Source: an uncultured Bacillota bacterium
GTDB taxonomy: Bacteria > Bacillota > Clostridia > Peptostreptococcales > Anaerovoracaceae
DNA: 6,960 nucleotides
Assembly (NCBI GenBank): GCA_946638265.1
Contig: CAMPBN010000058.1
Coordinates: forward strand, 1-6,960
Direction of reading: 5' to 3'
Below the pieces are notes generated by a model. It saw nothing but the letters and a program-made list of their open reading frames with translations, searched no databases and was not told where the DNA came from. Positions 1-5,664 of the stretch are shown here, piece by piece. Numbering within the stretch: the first letter of the stretch is position 1; each line of letters begins with the position of its first letter. The position numbers were made by a program, and so were the translations under genes.

Positions 1-767
1 GCGGCTGCTTGGGCAGAACCGAGGCTGCAGGCTTTGGTATCGTATGGTTCGCTGAAGAAATGCTGAAAGCCAACGGCGAGTCCATGGCGGGCAAGACAGT
101 AGCTATCTCCGGTTTTGGTAATGTTGCATGGGGCACAGCCTGGAAGCTCCAGCAGCTGGGCGCCAAGCTTGTGACCATCTCAGGCCCGGACGGATACATC
201 TACGATCCTGACGGTATCAATACCGACGAGAAGGTTTCATATCTGCTTTCGCTGCGTGCTTCCGGCAAGAATATCTGCGCGCCTTATGCAGAAAAATTCC
301 CGAGCGCCAAATTCGTGGCAGGCAAAAAGCCTTGGAATGTTTCAGTGGACTTCGGCTGCAAGCCTGAGCTCTACATTCCTTGCGCCACTCAGAACGAAGT
401 GCGCATGTCAGACGCTCAGACCATCGCATCCACAGGCTGCAAATTCTATTGCGAAGGCGCCAACATGCCTACTACCAACGATGCTCTTGAATATCTCCAG
501 TCTCAGGGCGTCATCTGCGCACCTGCAAAGGCTGCAAATGCCGGCGGCGTAGCGGCATCATGCCTGGAAATGGCGCAGAACTCAGGGCATACAGTATACA
601 GACACGAAGATATCTATGATGAGCTTCACAAGATTATGATTCAGATTCACCGTGATTGTGCGAACGCTTCCAAGAAGTATTTCGGCAAATACGACCTGGT
701 GAAGGGCGCCAACATTGCAGGCTTCGAGCGCGTAGCCGCTGCTATGATGGCCCAGGGTCTGATCTAA
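1..767 (+). CDS. gdhA: Glutamate dehydrogenase, hexameric (GdhA-type), 3' part only
   Basis: Interconverts glutamate with 2-oxoglutarate plus ammonia in the cytoplasm, linking carbon and nitrogen metabolism. The reading frame is already open at the left edge and gives 254 visible residues, a little over half of the usual ~445-450. The visible part starts at the GRTEAAGFG segment and covers the coenzyme-binding domain and C-terminus. The Rossmann dinucleotide motif GFGNVA is at bases 111-128, followed by ISGPDGYIYDP near 177-209; CATQNEV, the GANMPTTNDA segment and NAGGVAAS follow in the expected order, and the protein ends in the family-typical AAAMMAQGLI. The SGPDG stretch and its surroundings closely resemble the Clostridium symbiosum NAD-dependent enzyme as I recall it, so NAD rather than NADP use is plausible but unproven. 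The catalytic lysine of domain I is outside the window. A hairpin terminator follows 20 bp after the stop. Confidence 0.95.
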   Translation, partial: GCLGRTEAAGFGIVWFAEEMLKANGESMAGKTVAISGFGNVAWGTAWKLQQLGAKLVTISGPDGYIYDPDGINTDEKVSYLLSLRASGKNICAPYAEKFPSAKFVAGKKPWNVSVDFGCKPELYIPCATQNEVRMSDAQTIASTGCKFYCEGANMPTTNDALEYLQSQGVICAPAKAANAGGVAASCLEMAQNSGHTVYRHEDIYDELHKIMIQIHRDCANASKKYFGKYDLVKGANIAGFERVAAAMMAQGLI

Positions 768-787
768 ATCACACATGCGTGAATCAG

Positions 788-819
788 GGACTACTCTCGC
801 AAGAGGGTAGTCCTGTTTT
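788..819 (+). terminator. Intrinsic terminator after gdhA (GNRA-loop hairpin)
   Basis: An 11-bp stem (788-798 with 803-813, one G-U pair) is closed by a GCAA tetraloop and followed by TGTTTT. The U-tract is short and interrupted, so termination may be partial. The hairpin matches 22 of 26 bases with the one at 2475-2500 downstream of the three-gene cassette. Confidence 0.85.
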
Positions 820-836
820 GATAATGGTGAATTTAC

Positions 837-866
837 GGGACAGGCAGGGGCAAGGTATGGTATAAT
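837..866 (+). promoter_or_regulatory. Sigma-A type promoter of the ADP-ribosyltransferase cassette
   Basis: A perfect -10 box TATAAT lies at 861-866, preceded by an extended -10 TGG at 858-860. A weak -35 match, GGGACA, is at 837-842 with an 18-bp spacer. The predicted transcript start is near 873, giving a very short leader. The promoter lies downstream of the gdhA terminator, so the cassette should be transcribed on its own. No operator palindrome overlapping it is obvious. Confidence 0.75.
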
Positions 867-883
867 CAAAGAGAGATATATTC

Positions 884-889
884 GGGAGG
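884..889 (+). promoter_or_regulatory. Ribosome binding site deciding the cassette's first start
   Basis: GGGAGG lies 3 nt before an ATG at 893 and 9 nt before a second in-frame ATG at 899. The spacing favours 899. Starting at 893 would add only two residues (MN). Confidence 0.65.
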
Positions 890-898
890 CAGATGAAT

Positions 899-1552
899 AT
901 GGCAAAAATCGTTTTATATCATGGAACGCCGGATAAAGAAGTACATCCAACTTTTGGGCTTGGAGAAGACAAACATGACTACGGGCGCGGATTTTATCTG
1001 ACTGAAAACCTCGAATTAGCAAAAGAGTGGGCCGTTTGCCGCCCGCAGGAGCAAAACGGATGGGTTCACAAGTATGAGTTAGATACGGATGGGCTGAAAA
1101 TATTGGAATTTCATGAGCAAGATGTCCTTGCTTGGTTGGCCGAATTGATGAAGCATAGAGATGCGTCGGATACGAAGCGCTACAGAGTTTTGGCAGCCAA
1201 GTTTATTGAAGAATATGGCTTTGATACTTCAGAATATGATGTTATTAAAGGTTGGAGGGCAAATGCCTCGTATTTTTACATAGCCAGGGAATTTGTAAGA
1301 GACAATGTGGATATGGATATTTTAATCGAGCTTCTTTCATTGGGAGGATTGGGCATTCAATATTGCATCAAATCGGAATTGGCATATTCGAAACTGAGGA
1401 AAGTTAGTGAGGGACTAATCGCTGTGGACTATGCTGATTTCAACGAAAAGTACAACCAAAGGGATGCAGATGCCAGAAAAAAGATGAAAGAACTGATAGA
1501 TTCAGATGCAAACAAGGTGGAAAAAGTTTTCAGCACTCTTTTTGAGAGGTGA
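899..1552 (+). CDS. DUF3990-family ADP-ribosyltransferase-like protein (putative toxin/effector)
   Basis: This 217-residue cytoplasmic protein is predicted to transfer ADP-ribose from NAD+ to an unknown target. Three pieces support the ADP-ribosyltransferase (ART) fold. LYHGT at residues 6-10 puts a histidine (H8) where PARP and diphtheria-toxin type enzymes have their NAD-binding HG[ST]. DYGRGFYLTENLELAKEWA at 28-46 contains the GxGFY tyrosine (Y33). GIQYCIKSELAYSKL near 152-166 aligns with the PARP NEYIVYD strand but with Q154 in place of glutamate. The YDVIKGWRANASY block (113-125) is typical of DUF3990. I see no signal peptide or membrane segment. The C-terminal ~45 residues are charged and probably helical. 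The gene is first in a three-gene operon; its stop is 5 bp before the next start. The family call is from remembered motifs; toxicity and target are inferred. An ATG at 893 is the alternative start. Confidence 0.82.
   Translation: MAKIVLYHGTPDKEVHPTFGLGEDKHDYGRGFYLTENLELAKEWAVCRPQEQNGWVHKYELDTDGLKILEFHEQDVLAWLAELMKHRDASDTKRYRVLAAKFIEEYGFDTSEYDVIKGWRANASYFYIAREFVRDNVDMDILIELLSLGGLGIQYCIKSELAYSKLRKVSEGLIAVDYADFNEKYNQRDADARKKMKELIDSDANKVEKVFSTLFER
1545..1552 (+). promoter_or_regulatory. Ribosome binding site of the cassette's middle gene
   Basis: GAGGTGA (1546-1552) is a strong anti-16S match placed 5 nt before the ATG at 1558. It overlaps the last codons and stop of the ART gene. It selects ATG 1558 over an in-frame GTG at 1549, which lies inside the site itself. 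Confidence 0.75.
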
Positions 1553-1557
1553 TATTA

Positions 1558-1977
1558 ATGCAGCAGGCGTATGAAAAGGACTATTTGAATGATGTCGTGG
1601 AAAACCAGGGAAAACTATTTGACTTGGTGGCCCAATCTTATCCAAATATTGATACCAAAGATTTCATCCAGACGTACATGAGTGGGGAAACGCGTAAAGG
1701 TATTGACGAAGGAAAAGCATATGTAAATACCATGGACTTTAAAAGTCTTTTAGGATATTTTAATGAAACCGAACAATATACCATGAAGCCTGGGAAGGCT
1801 TTGGAAGGATTTGTTGCAGACTGGATGGGAGAATTCTATGCCTACTATCAGTGGTATTACAATATACCAAGCGCTGAAATCATAAAAAAGATTCCGGTCG
1901 ATTTTTTATTGAAAGCATATTACGGCCTTCATGATCTTGAACTTGACCTTGCTGTTAAGAAAGTGGGGGAAGTCTGA
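1558..1977 (+). CDS. Unrecognised 139-residue protein, middle gene of the ART-NADAR cassette
   Basis: I do not recognise a named family. The protein is acidic and rich in aromatic residues, with no signal peptide or membrane helix. The N-terminal half is predicted helical with a YMSGETRKGID stretch (40-50). The C-terminal half carries the most distinctive block: FVADWMGEFYAYYQWYYNIPS (85-105, a W/Y-rich run), then IIKKIPVDFLLKAYYGLHDLE (108-128), ending in LAVKKVGE. Such a compact aromatic domain would suit protein or ligand binding rather than obvious catalysis; I see no conserved catalytic triad. It starts 5 bp after the ART stop, and its TGA shares one base with the ATG of the NADAR gene, so all three are probably translationally coupled. 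It could be an antitoxin subunit, an adaptor between ART and NADAR, or an infection sensor. It is not the DUF3791 protein that often accompanies DUF3990 genes. Confidence 0.8.
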   Translation: MQQAYEKDYLNDVVENQGKLFDLVAQSYPNIDTKDFIQTYMSGETRKGIDEGKAYVNTMDFKSLLGYFNETEQYTMKPGKALEGFVADWMGEFYAYYQWYYNIPSAEIIKKIPVDFLLKAYYGLHDLELDLAVKKVGEV

Positions 1978-2453
1978 TGAAGATTATTGGCTTTCACAAT
2001 CCGGGCGAAGAATATGGCTATCTCAGCAATTGGTATATGTCTGATTTCGAGATTGATGGGCGGAGATTCTCCTCTATGGAGCAATATATGATGTATCAAA
2101 AAGCGATGTGCTTTGGCGATACAAAAATAGCGGAGAAGATAACGCATACAGACGATGTGGCTGAAGCAAAGGCTCTTGGACGTCAGGTCTCCGGGTACGT
2201 GGAGCATATTTGGGATGGCAAAAGGCAGATGATTATATACGAAGGATTGCTGGCCAAGTTTTCGCAAAACGAGGATTTGAAAGAAAAACTCGTGGCTACA
2301 GGTGATGCCGTACTGGCAGAATGTGCGGTAAAGGATTTAGTGTGGGGAATCGGGTGTTCCATGACAGACCCGGCACGCCTTAATATGAGCCTGTGGAGGG
2401 GACGAAATTTGCTCGGATATGCGCTGATGCAGGTTAGGGAAAAGCTGAAATAA
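1977..2453 (+). CDS. NADAR (YbiA-like, DUF1768) family protein, putative ADP-ribose eraser
   Basis: This 158-residue protein matches the single-domain NADAR/YbiA family in length (YbiA about 160) and motif order. It has YLSNWY (15-20), the SMEQYMMYQKA block (33-43) with the conserved glutamate E35, LLAKFSQNEDLKEKL in the middle, AECAVKDLVWGIG (VWGIG at 122-126), and the terminal LWRGRNLLGYALMQVREKL starting at 139. Known biology: NADAR proteins cleave N-glycosidic bonds; YbiA acts on riboflavin-pathway intermediates. Others have been described as antitoxins that remove ADP-ribose from guanine modified by DarT1-type ADP-ribosyltransferases. Placement directly after an ART gene supports the second role here. 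The ATG overlaps the preceding TGA by one base, and a GGGGGA site at 1965-1970 lies 6 nt upstream. A strong terminator follows. The family call is firm; the antitoxin role is inferred. Confidence 0.92.
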   Translation: MKIIGFHNPGEEYGYLSNWYMSDFEIDGRRFSSMEQYMMYQKAMCFGDTKIAEKITHTDDVAEAKALGRQVSGYVEHIWDGKRQMIIYEGLLAKFSQNEDLKEKLVATGDAVLAECAVKDLVWGIGCSMTDPARLNMSLWRGRNLLGYALMQVREKLK

Positions 2454-2471
2454 AACCATAGTATACGACTC

Positions 2472-2506
2472 AAAGGACTATCCTCGAAAGAGGGTAGTCT
2501 TTTTTT
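2472..2506 (+). terminator. Intrinsic terminator of the ART-NADAR cassette
   Basis: The core stem pairs 2475-2485 with 2490-2500 (one internal G-U and a terminal G-U) around a GAAA tetraloop. It is extended by AAA/TTT pairing and followed by seven T residues (2500-2506). It is a stronger terminator than its near-twin at 788-819. It begins about 20 bp after the NADAR stop. Confidence 0.93.
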
Positions 2507-2521
2507 ATGGGCGTTGGTGTG

Positions 2522-2550
2522 TTGTAAAAGAGGCGAAAAAATGATATTAT
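2522..2550 (+). promoter_or_regulatory. Promoter of the mgtE transcription unit
   Basis: The -35 TTGTAA is at 2522-2527 and the -10 TATTAT at 2545-2550, with a 17-bp spacer. An extended -10 TGA at 2542-2544 strengthens it. The predicted start is near 2557, which coincides with the first base of the structured leader. Confidence 0.7.
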
Positions 2551-2556
2551 TTACTA

Positions 2557-2643
2557 TGTGTGGGCTCTTGTGGGCGAAGGCCGGAAGTGATTCTTACCGG
2601 TGACCGGCGGGGCATACACAAATAAGGCCGAAAGGAGAAATTT
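2557..2643 (+). promoter_or_regulatory. Structured 5' leader of mgtE, class unassigned
   Basis: A closing stem pairs TGTGTG (2557-2562) with TACACA-type bases at 2615-2620 (one G-U). Inside it, CCGGAAG (2581-2587) pairs with CTT-A-CCGG (2593-2600) with one bulged A and a TGATT loop. Competing pairings exist: GCCGG 2580-2584 with CCGGC 2604-2608, and CCGG-TGA-CCGG at 2597-2607. After the stem, CC-GAAA-GG (2628-2635) overlaps the mgtE ribosome binding site AAAGGAG (2631-2637). No U-tract follows, so any control would be at translation. I do not recognise M-box or other known riboswitch consensus elements. A chance structure is possible. Confidence 0.4.
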
Positions 2644-4080
2644 ATGGACAACGAAAACATTCAGGAATTTTCCGTGGAAGAGCTGCTGGCCAAGATGGAC
2701 GAAAGCGATTTTGACGACATATTTGAAGAGCTCTTTGAGAAAATTACAATTCTCCTGGAGGGCAAAAAATATAAACAGATCCGCGAGATCATGCTGCATA
2801 TGAACGCAGCGGATATTGCGGAGCTTATGGAAGAAGTAATAGACGAGCTGGACATGGAAAAGGCCATCCTCATTTTCAGGATGCTGCCAAAAGATGTGTC
2901 CGTGGATGTGTTCGCTTATATGCCGATTGATGACCAGGTGGGCATCATATCAGAAATCAGCCAGATGGAAGTAAACTACATCATGGATGAGCTGGCGTTC
3001 GACGATATGATCGACGTACTTGAAGAGCTTCCGGCAAATCTTGTGGACAAGATATTGGAAAAAACGCCGAAAAATGAGCGCAAGCTGATAAACACATTCC
3101 TCAATTATCCGGACTATTGCGCCGGCACGTTGATGACGCCGGACTATATCTCGCTTCGCAAGGAAATGACCGTGCGGGAGGCGCTGGATTATATCAAAAA
3201 AGAGGGGATGGACTCTGAGACCATCTACACATGCTATGTGAAAGAGATGGGGCGCAAGCTTATCGGTATCGTCTCTTTGAGAACTCTGGTTATTTCTGAT
3301 GACAACCTGCAGATTAGCGACATCATGGAAGAGGACTTCGTCAGCGTTAACGTATACGACGACCAGGAAGAAGTTTCGGATGCGTTCAAAAAATACAATT
3401 TCCTGGCCATTCCTGTAGTGGACAAGGAAGACAGACTCGTGGGCATCATCACGGTCGACGACATCATCGACGTCATCGAAGATGAGAACACCGAGGACTT
3501 TGAGCGTATGGCGGGTATCATGGACAGTTCCGATACGGAATATCTGGATATGGGCGTTTTGAATCACGCCAAAAACCGTCTGCCGTGGCTGGTTTTCCTG
3601 ACTGTGATGGGATGGGGCACCAGCATCATCCTGGCACATTTCGAGGATATGCTCTCGGCAGCCATCATGCTGGTATCATATCTGCCGCTGCTGATGGGTA
3701 CGGGCGGAAACACCGGTTCACAGGCCGCAACGCTGATTATTCGTGGTATGGCTGTGGGCGATATGGAACCGTCCGATGCCTTCAAAGTAATTTGGAAGGA
3801 GCTTAGAATCGCAGTTTGCGTGGGCGCAATACTCAGCCTTCTCAATTTCCTGCGTATAGTTTATCTGGACGGCGAGACCATGGTAGTGGGCCTGACATTT
3901 GCGGTATCCATGCTGATGGTCGTGGTATTTGCAAAGATTATCGGAGCGGTGCTGCCTATGGCGGCCAAGAAAGTGGGTCTGGACCCTGCTCTCATGGCAG
4001 CTCCAATGATTTCATCCCTTACAGATATGGTGAGTGCAACGACCTATTGTCTCCTGGCGTCCCTGATCCTGGGGCTCTAG
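2644..4080 (+). CDS. mgtE: Magnesium transporter MgtE (CBS-gated Mg2+ channel)
   Basis: MgtE is a homodimeric inner-membrane Mg2+ channel whose cytoplasmic domains close it when internal Mg2+ is high. At 478 residues the length suits the family (about 450). Domains in order: an acidic MgtE-N superhelical domain (about residues 25-130, with repeated LEELP/LEKTP-like helices); two CBS domains (about 160-285, starting at TLMTPDYISL and ending at VDDIIDVIEDEN); a connecting helix; and a transmembrane domain of about five helices from LPWLVFLTVMGWG (313) onward. The signature PLLMGTGGNTGSQAAT has G352 and N356, and the pore-lining SSLTDMVSATTY has D461, the position corresponding to the Mg2+-selecting aspartate. 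AAAGGAG at 2631-2637 is 6 nt before the ATG. No terminator separates it from the next gene, 31 bp downstream. Confidence 0.97.
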   Translation: MDNENIQEFSVEELLAKMDESDFDDIFEELFEKITILLEGKKYKQIREIMLHMNAADIAELMEEVIDELDMEKAILIFRMLPKDVSVDVFAYMPIDDQVGIISEISQMEVNYIMDELAFDDMIDVLEELPANLVDKILEKTPKNERKLINTFLNYPDYCAGTLMTPDYISLRKEMTVREALDYIKKEGMDSETIYTCYVKEMGRKLIGIVSLRTLVISDDNLQISDIMEEDFVSVNVYDDQEEVSDAFKKYNFLAIPVVDKEDRLVGIITVDDIIDVIEDENTEDFERMAGIMDSSDTEYLDMGVLNHAKNRLPWLVFLTVMGWGTSIILAHFEDMLSAAIMLVSYLPLLMGTGGNTGSQAATLIIRGMAVGDMEPSDAFKVIWKELRIAVCVGAILSLLNFLRIVYLDGETMVVGLTFAVSMLMVVVFAKIIGAVLPMAAKKVGLDPALMAAPMISSLTDMVSATTYCLLASLILGL

Positions 4081-4100
4081 GGCGCACTGGTGCACGATGA

Positions 4101-4105
4101 AAGGA
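4101..4105 (+). promoter_or_regulatory. Ribosome binding site deciding the nnrD start
   Basis: AAGGA lies 6 nt before ATG 4112. The upstream in-frame ATG at 4097 has no purine-rich site before it and would place this one inside the gene, so 4112 is preferred. Confidence 0.7.
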
Positions 4106-4111
4106 AAAGAT

Positions 4112-5191
4112 ATGTCAGATGACGGCAAAATTATAGATCTTATGTCCAAAAGGGCCAAAAAGATGCAAAAAAGCAGGGAAGAAAGCATGATGACCACAGC
4201 TAAAGGCATCAGCAACTTCCACCTTTCGCCCGAAACGGTGATAGACCCGATCAGACAGATAATGTTGGAACCCGGGATCTTCCACAGGGTGCTGGCGCCC
4301 ATCTCATGGTACGGCACCAAAGAGGACCGCGGAAGGCTGCTGATCGTGGCAGGCTCCAAAGGAATGATGGGGGCGGCTGCTTTTTGCGCTCAGGCGGCGG
4401 ATGCTGCAGGGGCGGGGCTGGTGCGCCTTTGGATTCCGGAAGACCAATTTGCGATAGCGCAGACGCTGGTGCCAAACGCCATATGCGAAGACAGAAATAT
4501 CTATTGCAGGATGGCTGAAGAGGACACGGAAGCCCTGAAACAAAAGCTTTCAATCTACCGGGCCATAGTTTTCGGACCGGGCCTTGGAGAATGCAGCGAA
4601 GCGGAAACTCTGCTCCGCGAGATACTGAAAAACTACGAAGGTAGGCTGGTGCTGGATGCGGACGGGCTCAACATGGTATCGCGTCTGGAGCTGGCATCTG
4701 AAGTGGCAGCCTCGAAGGCGGAAATCGTGATGACACCGCACTATAGAGAAATGTGCAGACTGCTGGCTATCGACCCGCACGCCAACGTCCCGGATGCGAA
4801 GATGGGAAGGGAAGGAATGGCGCTGCAATATGCGCTTTTTGCTTCGAGAGTGCTGGAAAAATACCGCTGCAGCACTGTAGTCATGAAGCACGCCAACACG
4901 GTGGTGGCGGCTATGGACAAGCTTTATATCAATGCCAGCGGCAATATTGCACTGGCCAAAGGCGGAAGCGGTGATGTTCTGGCAGGAATGCTGGGGGCCT
5001 TTGCAATGTCGGGCGCGGACCTGATGGAAAGTGCCATTTGCGCTACGTATCTGCACGGCTCGATCGGAGCTGCGGCTTCGCTGGTGCTTTCGGAAAAATC
5101 CGTAAATCCGCAGAAGATGATAGAAATGATCGGACTGGGCATTTCCGCAGCGGAAAAGCTGGCGGCTACTGCCTGGTGCTATGACAGATAG
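4112..5191 (+). CDS. nnrD: ADP-dependent (S)-NAD(P)H-hydrate dehydratase NnrD, with N-terminal extension
   Basis: NnrD repairs damaged cofactor by dehydrating (S)-NADHX/NADPHX back to NADH/NADPH at the expense of ADP (ATP in eukaryotes). The fold is ribokinase-like. Motifs in order: GRLLIVAGSKGMMGA (from 74), VFGPGLG (153-159), LDADGLN (181-187), MTPHYREM (207-214), MKHANTVV (from 258), and NIALAKGGSGDVLAG, where D288 in GGSGDVLAG (284-292) is the expected catalytic aspartate. The enzyme is 359 residues, longer than stand-alone NnrD (about 275-300). The first ~55 residues form a charged, probably helical extension (KIIDLMSKRAKKMQKSREES) that is not the NnrE epimerase domain usually fused upstream in bacteria. 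It is 31 bp after mgtE and 46 bp before the next gene, with no terminator on either side, so it is probably cotranscribed. Confidence 0.93.
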   Translation: MSDDGKIIDLMSKRAKKMQKSREESMMTTAKGISNFHLSPETVIDPIRQIMLEPGIFHRVLAPISWYGTKEDRGRLLIVAGSKGMMGAAAFCAQAADAAGAGLVRLWIPEDQFAIAQTLVPNAICEDRNIYCRMAEEDTEALKQKLSIYRAIVFGPGLGECSEAETLLREILKNYEGRLVLDADGLNMVSRLELASEVAASKAEIVMTPHYREMCRLLAIDPHANVPDAKMGREGMALQYALFASRVLEKYRCSTVVMKHANTVVAAMDKLYINASGNIALAKGGSGDVLAGMLGAFAMSGADLMESAICATYLHGSIGAAASLVLSEKSVNPQKMIEMIGLGISAAEKLAATAWCYDR

Positions 5192-5237
5192 GCGGACAGG
5201 CAGACTGGCAGATAAAAATAAAAAACGGGGGATAAAA

Positions 5238-5654
5238 ATGTTAAAAAAATCAAGTGCAATCGCGATTTTTGCAGGAGTATGCATGGTAATGGCACTTACC
5301 TTAAGCGGCTTTTTGGCAGCCTTCGGCGGTGAATCCACGCCGGGTACTTCCGACGATCCGCTGGTGTCAAAAAGCTATGTGGACAGCAGGACCACTTATA
5401 CGGTAGTCCACATGCAGGCAAATCAGAAGCTGATCGGGGGAGCGGGAGCAGAGATCATACTGCGAAGCGGCGAAGCTACAGCCATCGGCAACGGCAGTAA
5501 CGGCGTTTCCGACATGACCGAAGGAAAAGATCTGATGACCACGGACAAGGTGGGCACCAACCATTTGCTTTTGGTACCGAGAGACGACGGCAGGGGTATC
5601 CAGGTATGGACCGAGAGCTATGTAATGGTAAGAGGCAGCTACAGCGTGCAGTAG
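5238..5654 (+). CDS. Small exported or membrane-anchored protein of unknown function
   Basis: This is a 138-residue protein with a positively charged start (MLKK) and one hydrophobic segment (about residues 7-29). That segment could be a signal peptide or an uncleaved anchor; I see no lipobox. A TPGTSDDPLVSKSYVDS linker follows (about 33-49), a kind of sequence often found just outside the membrane in clostridial exported proteins. The rest is a compact predicted beta-rich domain containing NQKLIGGAGAEIILRSGEA, GVSDMTEGKDL, NHLLLVPRDDGRG and a terminal YVMVRGSYSV. I do not know a named family or function; I recall similar conserved clostridial proteins. A GGGGGAT site at 5226-5232 precedes the ATG, so this start is chosen over an upstream ATG at 5181 inside nnrD. 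The next gene begins 10 bp after the stop, and its ribosome binding site overlaps this stop, suggesting a functional pair. Confidence 0.88.
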   Translation: MLKKSSAIAIFAGVCMVMALTLSGFLAAFGGESTPGTSDDPLVSKSYVDSRTTYTVVHMQANQKLIGGAGAEIILRSGEATAIGNGSNGVSDMTEGKDLMTTDKVGTNHLLLVPRDDGRGIQVWTESYVMVRGSYSVQ

Positions 5655-5664
5655 GAGGGAAGAG

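Noticed and set aside
770..784. Imperfect palindrome TCAC-ACATGC-GTGA after gdhA
   Set aside because: Short and with a central mismatch; it lies between the stop and the terminator with no promoter to act on, so a chance match is likely.
1549..1557. GTG start at 1549 for the middle cassette gene
   Set aside because: It lies inside the ribosome binding site and overlaps the ART stop; ATG 1558 has ideal spacing from GAGGTGA.
2556..2603. Possible 15-codon leader peptide upstream of mgtE
   Set aside because: There is no ribosome binding site, its ATG sits at or before the predicted transcript start, and the peptide has no regulatory-looking codon run.
2507..2643. M-box (ykoK) Mg2+ riboswitch before mgtE
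   Set aside because: The leader is about 87 nt, too short, and the conserved M-box segments are not seen; kept only as an unassigned structured leader.
2950..3639. 229-codon open frame on the minus strand
   Set aside because: It is entirely antisense to mgtE, whose domains and motifs are complete; its translation shows no family features and looks like a shadow frame.
5189..5237. Repeated GGCAGA and GATAAAAAT words between nnrD and the exported-protein gene
   Set aside because: Short, imperfect purine-rich repeats; no regular spacing or palindrome, and explained as ordinary intergenic sequence with a ribosome binding site.
4550..5338. 262-codon open frame on the minus strand
   Set aside because: It is antisense to nnrD and the start of the next gene; low-complexity basic translation and no recognisable domain.
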